Part shown: positions 30,320 to 36,762 of the stretch, one piece after another
Layout: each line of letters starts with the position of its first letter
How positions within the stretch are numbered: the first letter of the stretch is position 1
Assembly: GCA_035369845.1 (NCBI GenBank)
Contig: DAOOVD010000015.1
Location: forward strand, 1 to 48,183
Length of the DNA: 48,183 bases
Direction of reading: 5' to 3'
From: DAOOVD01 sp035369845
GTDB taxonomy: Bacteria > Bacillota > Desulfotomaculia > Desulfotomaculales > Pelotomaculaceae
Position numbers and translations under genes: made by a program
The notes under the pieces: generated by a model
What the model saw: only the letters and a program-made list of their open reading frames with translations
Database searches by the model: none
Told to the model about the DNA's origin: nothing

Positions 30320-32041
30320 CTAATGATCAAAGTGGAACTGCACGTAGCAGGCGCCGTTTTTGCTGTAAGATTTAACCCGGTCCGCGTAATGGCGCATCAG
30401 AAAACCAGAAAGCTTGATGAAGGCGTCTTCTTCATGCAGCAGTTCTTCCTCCGTCGGGCGCTCACCGGGAAACTCCATTAAAACTCCCTGATAGCAAACG
30501 CTCAGGTCCAGGTTGAACTCGTCAAAACTGGCCTCCATAGTCACTTTTCCGTCAGTCAGTTTCATCGCCGTCAAAGACTCCATGAACTCATTCAGTGCCG
30601 AAACCGCGCGGTTGACCACTTCCCGGCGGGCGCCCCAGGCCCCGCCCTGGACCTCCATGAAATCGACAATCTTTTTATAATTGTCTTCTTCCGGGACCAG
30701 TTCGATCTTTTCCCGCCTGGCTATGCCTATCCGCAAAATCAAATTCAGGAGCAGCACCGTTACCGTCGCCACCGTCAGCGAGGAGCTTAAAAGGGGCTGC
30801 AGGACGGGGTGAGCGTTGCTGTAAAACCCCGGCAGCATGTCCACGCTGGCGCCGAATACGACAGCCGAACCGATGATAATGGTTTTCCTGGTATCGATCA
30901 TGCGGGACATGATTATTTGAATTCCGGACAGCAGCATGAAGGTTATGCAGAATATTAAAATTGCCCCCATGACCGGCTTGGGCATAATCGCAAACATCGC
31001 TGAGAGCTGGGGAAAGAAGGCCAGCAGGACGTAAATACCGCCCGTCGCATAGGCGATCACGCGGCTCGTGGCCCCCGTAGCCAAAGAAAGGCCGATGTTC
31101 GACGAACTGGTGGAATGCGCCATGCCGCCGATCAGCCCCCCGAAAACCGTTTTTACCGCTTCGGCCAGAATCCCCCTCCCGATGTTGTCCATGTCCGGCC
31201 GTTTCCACCCGGCGTCGTTGATTTTCTGGCAGGTGGTGATATCGCCGATGCACTTGAGCGAGGTGCAAATCCCGGCAATAAGAAACGGCAGGAGCACATC
31301 CGGATCGAAAGACCAGCCGATATGCCCCGTGTAGGGCAGCGCGATCAGGGGAGTCCTGGCCAGCAGTTCAAAATCGGAAACGCTTAAAAGGCCGAATACA
31401 AAGGAGAAAATATAACCGGCTATAATGCCAATTATCAGGCAATATTGTCTCAAGCTCCCTTTGCCCCAGACACCCGTTCCCACCATGACCGCAAAAGTGA
31501 TGAAAGCAACGGCGGCGTTTTCGCTCCGGCCGGCGGAAGACGCACCGCCAGCGCCGAAAAAGAGGTTAACGGCAATAGGTATAATGGAAACTCCGACCAT
31601 AAACACCACCACCCCGGCCACCTCGGGGGGAAACAGGAACCGCAGCCGGTTGATCACCCGCGACAGCATGGCTTCGAAAAAACCGGTAACGATGGTCATT
31701 CCAAACATCAGGGGATAGCCGCCCGTCTTTACCGCCAGTACGGCCGCCGGGAGAAACGGCTCGCTGCCCCCCTCGGGGGCAAGATAACCAGACCCCAGGG
31801 GACCTTTCCTCAGACCCTGCAGGATGGTCCCCACGCCTCCGGCGATCATGGACAAGCTGACCAGACCCTGCACTTCTTCCGGCGAGCTGCTTGTTATCTG
31901 CGCTACCAGCACGGGGAAGATCAGCGCGCTGGACATCAGCAGAACGTGCTGGACGGCAAGAACGGCCGTGATCATTAAAGGCGGCCGGTCATCTACGCCG
32001 TACACCAGGTTGACAGGTTTTAACGGAACACCGCTTGCCAA
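30320..32041 (-). CDS. Uracil/xanthine-type permease (NCS2) with extra C-terminal domain
   Basis: 573 residues if begun at TTG 32041 (AAGAGGTG 5 bases upstream); an ATG at 32089 is the longer option. PLKPVNLVYGVDDRPP begins the NCS2 family; about 13-14 membrane helices follow, with APEGGSEPFLPAAVLAV and GGLIGGMAHSTSSSNIGLSL as the substrate-region motifs. It should import a nucleobase by proton or sodium symport. The last 140 residues (from RREKIELVPEEDNYKK) are soluble and absent from typical members. They hold VNRAVSALNEFMESL and VTMEASFDEFNLDLSV, loosely like the N-box region of GHKL ATPases, without visible G1/G2 boxes. Confidence 0.85.
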   Translation of the reverse strand: MASGVPLKPVNLVYGVDDRPPLMITAVLAVQHVLLMSSALIFPVLVAQITSSSPEEVQGLVSLSMIAGGVGTILQGLRKGPLGSGYLAPEGGSEPFLPAAVLAVKTGGYPLMFGMTIVTGFFEAMLSRVINRLRFLFPPEVAGVVVFMVGVSIIPIAVNLFFGAGGASSAGRSENAAVAFITFAVMVGTGVWGKGSLRQYCLIIGIIAGYIFSFVFGLLSVSDFELLARTPLIALPYTGHIGWSFDPDVLLPFLIAGICTSLKCIGDITTCQKINDAGWKRPDMDNIGRGILAEAVKTVFGGLIGGMAHSTSSSNIGLSLATGATSRVIAYATGGIYVLLAFFPQLSAMFAIMPKPVMGAILIFCITFMLLSGIQIIMSRMIDTRKTIIIGSAVVFGASVDMLPGFYSNAHPVLQPLLSSSLTVATVTVLLLNLILRIGIARREKIELVPEEDNYKKIVDFMEVQGGAWGARREVVNRAVSALNEFMESLTAMKLTDGKVTMEASFDEFNLDLSVCYQGVLMEFPGERPTEEELLHEEDAFIKLSGFLMRHYADRVKSYSKNGACYVQFHFDH

Positions 32042-32180
32042 TTTATCACCTCTTTGGGTAAGGGCCGGTGTTACAAAAAATTTTAGCATTCAAAACCTTA
32101 AGTGAAAGAGAAGGCAACCTTAACTGAACCTTAAATCTGCCTTAATTCCGGCGCTTTTTACGATTCGCCCGGACTTTCTG

Positions 32181-32217
32181 CAAAAAACAGAACCCCCGAC
32201 GGTGCTGCCGCGGGGGT
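32181..32217 (-). terminator. Terminator of the STAS/kinase operon
   Basis: Leftward: ACCCCCGCGG, loop, CCGTCGGGGGT, then TCTGTTTTTTG. It separates the STAS gene from the permease gene downstream. Confidence 0.75.
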
Positions 32218-32277
32218 GAAAAGCCTGTTCCGGTCCATTGTTTTCGCGGCGGCCGGAAACCAGCCGCAGTTCTCAAA

Positions 32278-32610
32278 TCAGAACAGCCCGGCCGCCTCTT
32301 CCCTGGTGGAGCAGATCGGGAAGATGGCGGTAAAGCCCGCGATGTCAAAGACCTCTCTGACGTGTTCCTTCAGGGATGAAAGAACAATTTTCCCCCCAAT
32401 ACCGCCGGTTTTCTTTGCGGCCATGAGGATCACCCTCAAACCGGCGCTGCTGATGTAATCCAGCCGGTTGAAATCCAGGATGAAACACTTTTCCCCTGCA
32501 CCCAGAAAATGCATTATTTTTTTCTCCAAAATGTCTGAAGTGCTCGCATCCAGCCTGCCGTCCAACTCCAGCACAACCGCCGATCCGCTTTTGCTTTCCT
32601 GGATTTTCAC
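32278..32610 (-). CDS. STAS-domain anti-sigma-factor antagonist (RsbV/SpoIIAA-like)
   Basis: 110 residues from GTG 32610, with GGGGGAG upstream. MKIQESKSGSAVVLELDGRL, then DASTSDILEKK, then LDFNRLDYISSAGLRVILMA: the Ser-Ser in DYISSAGLR includes the residue normally phosphorylated by the cognate kinase. It binds the kinase in unphosphorylated form, releasing the kinase's other partner. The kinase gene lies directly upstream in the same direction, and a SpoIIE-type phosphatase is encoded 7 kb away in the export operon. Confidence 0.92.
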   Translation of the reverse strand: MKIQESKSGSAVVLELDGRLDASTSDILEKKIMHFLGAGEKCFILDFNRLDYISSAGLRVILMAAKKTGGIGGKIVLSSLKEHVREVFDIAGFTAIFPICSTREEAAGLF

Positions 32611-32704
32611 TGACACTCCCCCTGTTTTAAAAAGTCGGGTCAATTCTCATGCTCCGCCGCCGGGGTCCGTACGGCCAAAATAATTGCGCCGGCAGCGCAG
32701 AGCC

Positions 32705-33121
32705 TTAAATTATTTTCTTTTTCAAATAAAGTATATTTTTTCCCTGCCGCCTTTCGTATTTTAGCTCATCCATCATTTTCCGGACAAAATAAAAACCGAG
32801 ACCCCCCGTCCTTCTCTCTTCCAGGGGCAAGTTCAAATCCGGTTCGGGAATCTCCAGCGGATTAAACGGCACGCCGTCGTCCTCCACCCTTATGTGCAGA
32901 GCTTTCCCTTCAATAGACAGGTGAATTTTGATCAGGTGCTGGTCGTGATCCACAAACCCGTAGGACACAATGTTGGTAAAAATCTCATCCAGGGCCAGGT
33001 TTACGTCCATGAGGGTTTTCAGCGGCAGGCGGTGGCAGTCCCTGAATTCTTCCAGGGCAAGGCTCAGCCGCTCCAGTTCGGAAAGGGCGTTTTTCAGTTC
33101 GATCAGGGTTTCTTTGTCCAA
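32705..33121 (-). CDS. RsbW/SpoIIAB-like anti-sigma serine kinase (GHKL)
   Basis: 138 residues; start TTG 33121 (MDKETLIELKNALSEL), ribosome binding site weak. DVNLALDEIFTNIVSYG is the N-box, VEDDGVPFNP the G1 box, and GGLGFYFVRKMMDELKYER the G2 box, as in stand-alone HATPase_c_2 switch kinases. It should phosphorylate the STAS protein encoded next. No sigma factor is encoded nearby, so its second partner may be a sigma factor elsewhere or a non-sigma target. It diverges from the NHLM export operon across 308 AT-rich bases. Confidence 0.9.
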   Translation of the reverse strand: MDKETLIELKNALSELERLSLALEEFRDCHRLPLKTLMDVNLALDEIFTNIVSYGFVDHDQHLIKIHLSIEGKALHIRVEDDGVPFNPLEIPEPDLNLPLEERRTGGLGFYFVRKMMDELKYERRQGKNILYLKKKII

Positions 33122-33429
33122 AGCTGCCTGCCATCCTCTCTGTTATTCCAGGTAACCCCTCAATTAAAAAATTCCCATTCTTTTTCTGAACGTATAAAAA
33201 CAGATAAATTCATGTTATCCCAATTTTTATATATTCACAATATACTACATTTTAAAGATATTTTCCTTATTTTGAGCAAAAAAACATGTAAAATTTAAAT
33301 GTTTCTCCCCGGTAAAAACTTTTTCACAGGCCTGCGGGAGGAGCCGGGCAGCCGGCAAAGAATAATTTTACAATATGCCCGGTCTTGCAGCAGTATGCCG
33401 GCGACTCTAAAAAGGAGCAGGTTGAACTC
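33122..33429. promoter_or_regulatory. AT-rich divergent promoter region
   Basis: No gene. The AT content is far above that of both neighbours. A plausible rightward promoter is TTGAGC (33273-33278), 17 bases, TTAAAT (33296-33301). Several TATA-like strings (TATATATTC, ATACTAC) lie leftward. This region should drive both the export operon and the kinase/STAS genes. Confidence 0.45.
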
Positions 33430-34293
33430 ATGCAGGAAAACCTTTACCGCAAAGAAGCCCTGAAACACCTGGAGACGCCGGGGCAACTGGATACGCTGAT
33501 GGCCGTAACCAGCCCGCGCGGGTGGCTGGCGCTGGCCGCCGCCGGTTTTCTGCTGGCCGCGGCGATCGTCTGGGGAACACTGGGCAGTTTGTCCATAAGC
33601 ACCGCCGGTCAGGGAATCATCCTCCGGCCGGGGGGAATCATTCAGGCAGCCGCAATGACCGGCGGCCTGGCCGGTAAGGTCCTGGCGGCGCCCGGCGATT
33701 TGGTCCAGCCCGGCGAGGTCCTGTTCAGCGTCAGCCGGCCCGAACAGGCCGAAGAGGGCCGTCCCGGCGGGGAAACGGTTCAGGTTACGCGGCTGGCCGC
33801 CTCCCAGCCCTGCCGGGTGCTGGACGTGCTGGTAAAAGAAGGCGACCTGCTCAAAGCCGGGGACCCGGTTATGATCCTGGAGCCCGACAGCGGCGGGGAG
33901 AGCCTGGAAGCGGTCATATACGTACCGGCTGAAGAAGGCAAAAAAATCCGTCCCGGCATGGACGCCTTGATCTCCCCGGCCTCCGTCAAGAAAGAAGAGC
34001 ACGGTTACCTGCGGGGTCAGGTCAAATCCGTATCCGGATACCCTTCCACCTTTGAGGGCATAGTCCGGGAAGTGGGCAGCAAGGAACTGGCCCAGCGCCT
34101 GATGGGCGCCGGCGCCCCGATTGCGGTGCGGGTAAGCCTGACGCGCAATCCCGGCGCACCCAGCGGCTATAGCTGGACCAACGGAAAAGGGCCGGACCTG
34201 CCGGTCAACAGCGGAGTTCTCTGCCAGGGTTCAATTATTGTGCGCAAGGTGCGGCCGGTTTCCCTGCTTTTTCCCGCCCTGACGGGAAGGTGA
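33430..34293 (+). CDS. NHLM-system HlyD-like secretion protein
   Basis: 287 residues from ATG 33430 (MQENLYRKEALKHLETPGQL). The start motif RKEALKHLETPGQLD is characteristic of the NHLM bacteriocin-system membrane-fusion protein. A single membrane helix (WLALAAAGFLLAAAIVWGTL) is followed by a biotinyl/lipoyl-like hairpin (GGLAGKVLAAPGDLVQPGEV, later VLDVLVKEGDLLKAGDPVMI) and a beta-barrel (IVREVGSKELAQRLMG). It bridges the ABC transporters to the outside. AAGGAG lies 13 bases upstream. First gene of a five-gene rightward run with very GC-rich codons. Confidence 0.88.
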   Translation: MQENLYRKEALKHLETPGQLDTLMAVTSPRGWLALAAAGFLLAAAIVWGTLGSLSISTAGQGIILRPGGIIQAAAMTGGLAGKVLAAPGDLVQPGEVLFSVSRPEQAEEGRPGGETVQVTRLAASQPCRVLDVLVKEGDLLKAGDPVMILEPDSGGESLEAVIYVPAEEGKKIRPGMDALISPASVKKEEHGYLRGQVKSVSGYPSTFEGIVREVGSKELAQRLMGAGAPIAVRVSLTRNPGAPSGYSWTNGKGPDLPVNSGVLCQGSIIVRKVRPVSLLFPALTGR

Positions 34294-34378
34294 CCTGCGC
34301 GCGGCCGGTAACTCAAGCCGGTTGGCACGGGATGCAAAACAAAAAATGACAACGCGATAAAGCGAGAGGTTCTGTGTA

Positions 34379-36676
34379 ATGATTTTTTCCATGCGGCCGG
34401 ACCGGTCTGGAAGAGCTAAAGGGCCGCCCGCAGAAACAAAACAGGACAAAAAATCTATCCCCCCGGCAAGGCGCGTCAGGGTCCCCACAATTCTGCAAAT
34501 GGAGGCCGTGGAGTGCGGCGCGGCCTGCCTGGCCATGATCCTGGCCTGCTACGGCCGGATTGTTCCCCTGGAGGAACTGCGCCAAGCCTGCGGGGTGTCC
34601 CGCGACGGCAGCAGGGCCAGCAACGTTGTCAAAGCGGCCAGGAGTTACGGCCTGCTCGCCGGCGGCTACCGCCGGGACCCCGACAGTCTGAAAACAATGC
34701 GGTTCCCCATGATCATTCACTGGGAGTTCAACCATTTTGTCGTCCTGGAAGGTTTCAAAAAAGGCCTGTTTTACCTGAACGACCCGGCCTTGGGCCCCCG
34801 GACGGTAACGGCGGAAGAGTTCGGCCGTTCCTTTACCGGCGTTGCGCTAACCTTTGAGCCGGGGCCGGTCTTTCAGCCCGGCGGCGTAAAGCACGGCCTG
34901 ATCCCGGCCCTGCGCCGCCGGCTGGCCGGCCTTGAGCCGGCCCTGGCTTACGTCGTCCTGGCCGGCCTGTTTTTGCTCCTGCCGGGCATGGCCATTCCCG
35001 CCTTCACCAGGGTTTTTGTGGATTATATCGTTGTCGGCGCAGCCTTTTACTGGCTGCCGGCGCTGCTGGCCGGGCTGGGGCTGACGGCCGTCCTGCAGGG
35101 AGCCCTGACCTGGCTGCAACAGTATTACCTGCTGCGGCTGGAGAGCAGGCTCGCCCTCGGCACTTCCAGCCGTTTTTTCTGGCACGTGCTCCGTCTTCCC
35201 GTAAATTTTTTCTCCCAGCGCTACCTCGGCGACATCGGGAGCAGGGTGGCGCTCAACGACCAGGTGGCCCGGCTGCTGTCAGGCGATCTAGCCAGTACGG
35301 CGGTAAGCCTGGCGGTGGTAATTTTTTACCTGACGATCATGGTTCAGTACGACCCCGTACTAACTGCGATAGCCGTTCCCCTTGCCCTGTTGAACCTGTT
35401 GTTTTTAAAGTACGTCTCCCGCCGCCGGGTGATTGAAAACCAAAAGCTTTTGCAGGAAACGGGCAAACTTTCCGGAGTCACCTTCTCCGGCCTGCAGATC
35501 ATCGAATCCATCATGGCCGGCGGGCAGGATGCGGAGTTCTTCAACCGCTGGGCCGGTTACATGGCCAACGTTCTCCGTTCCGGGCAGAACCTGGGAGTTG
35601 CCAGCAAGTACCTGGCCGTTTTCCCGCTCCTGGTGACCGGCTTTTGCAACACGGCCATCCTGGCCGCAGGCGGTCTGCGGGTTCTGGAAGGGCACCTGTC
35701 CATCGGCATGCTGGTGGCTTTTCAGGCTCTCCTCGCCAGCTTTATGGGCCCTTTCGGCAGTATGGTCAACCTGGGGGCCACCCTGCAGGAAGTGGAGGGG
35801 AGCATGAAACGGCTGGACGACGTGCTGCAGTACCCGGTTAGCAGGGAACTGGCGGTTACCGGCGAGGATCAGCCGGCAGGCGGCCGGGACGGGGCATCCG
35901 CCGGGGAACCGGCGGGGGGAAAGGACGGCGAATCCGCCGGCGGAGTGCCGGCCAAACTCGAAGGGTACGTTGAATTCCGCAATGTGACTTTCGGCTACAA
36001 CCGCCTGGAGCCGCCCCTGATCAAAGACTTCAGCGTAAAGCTGCGGCCGGGCGACCGGGTGGCCCTGGTGGGCGGCTCCGGCAGCGGCAAGTCCACGCTG
36101 GCCAGGCTGCTGGCCGGACTCTATGAGCCTTGGTCGGGCGAGATACTTTTTGACGGAAAGCCCCGCTCCGCCTGGCCGCGCCGGGTGATTTGCAACTCGG
36201 TGACCGTGGTGGATCAGGATATCAGCCTGTTTGAAGGAACCATCCGGGAGAATATCACCCTTTGGGACCACTCCATTCCGGACGCCCACGTGGTCCGGGC
36301 GGCGAAGGACGCCTGCATTCACGACGACATCATGGCCCGCAGCGGCGGCTACGCCCACCCGGTGGAAGAGGGGGGGCGCAACTTCAGCGGCGGGCAGCGT
36401 CAACGCCTTGAGATTGCCAGGGCGCTGGCCGGCTCCCCCACCGTCCTGGTTCTCGACGAAGCCACCAGCGCCCTGGACCCCGCAACGGAGAAGGAAGTGG
36501 ACGACAACCTGCGGCGCCGGGGCTGCACCTGCCTGATTGTGGCCCACCGCCTCAGCGCCATCCGGGACTGCGACGAGATCATTGTTCTGGAAAACGGCCG
36601 GGTGGTGCAGCGGGGCACCCACGATGAGATGAAAGATGCGGACGGGCCATACGCCCGCCTGATCAGGGAACAATAG
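34379..36676 (+). CDS. NHLM-system C39 peptidase / ABC exporter
   Basis: 765 residues. The N-terminal C39 domain (residues about 35-155) shows QMEAVECGAACLAMIL with catalytic Cys, NHFVVLEGF with His, and NDPALGPR with Asp: triad intact, so it can cut a leader after a double-Gly-type site. A six-helix ABC membrane domain follows (about 175-450). The ATPase shows GGSGSGKSTLARLL, NFSGGQRQRLEIARAL and VLVLDEATSALD. Between membrane and ATPase domains lies an unusual Gly/Asp/Ala-rich insert with repeated GGRDGASAGEPAGGKDGESA. In this family the substrates are nitrile-hydratase- or Nif11-leader peptides. Start ATG 34379 follows GAGAGG. Confidence 0.92.
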   Translation: MIFSMRPDRSGRAKGPPAETKQDKKSIPPARRVRVPTILQMEAVECGAACLAMILACYGRIVPLEELRQACGVSRDGSRASNVVKAARSYGLLAGGYRRDPDSLKTMRFPMIIHWEFNHFVVLEGFKKGLFYLNDPALGPRTVTAEEFGRSFTGVALTFEPGPVFQPGGVKHGLIPALRRRLAGLEPALAYVVLAGLFLLLPGMAIPAFTRVFVDYIVVGAAFYWLPALLAGLGLTAVLQGALTWLQQYYLLRLESRLALGTSSRFFWHVLRLPVNFFSQRYLGDIGSRVALNDQVARLLSGDLASTAVSLAVVIFYLTIMVQYDPVLTAIAVPLALLNLLFLKYVSRRRVIENQKLLQETGKLSGVTFSGLQIIESIMAGGQDAEFFNRWAGYMANVLRSGQNLGVASKYLAVFPLLVTGFCNTAILAAGGLRVLEGHLSIGMLVAFQALLASFMGPFGSMVNLGATLQEVEGSMKRLDDVLQYPVSRELAVTGEDQPAGGRDGASAGEPAGGKDGESAGGVPAKLEGYVEFRNVTFGYNRLEPPLIKDFSVKLRPGDRVALVGGSGSGKSTLARLLAGLYEPWSGEILFDGKPRSAWPRRVICNSVTVVDQDISLFEGTIRENITLWDHSIPDAHVVRAAKDACIHDDIMARSGGYAHPVEEGGRNFSGGQRQRLEIARALAGSPTVLVLDEATSALDPATEKEVDDNLRRRGCTCLIVAHRLSAIRDCDEIIVLENGRVVQRGTHDEMKDADGPYARLIREQ

Positions 36677-36762
36677 CGCCTTTAAATATTGACAACCAAA
36701 AACTGTTATGGACATCGGCCCTTTAAGAGCAGATTCGGCTTTACACGGAGGTTTCTTATAAA

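Noticed and set aside
33648..34002. Long leftward ORFs opposite the exporter genes (for example 33295-34002, 35405-36811, 38815-39726)
   Set aside because: They are shadows produced by GC-rich codons of real genes with clear domains on the plus strand.
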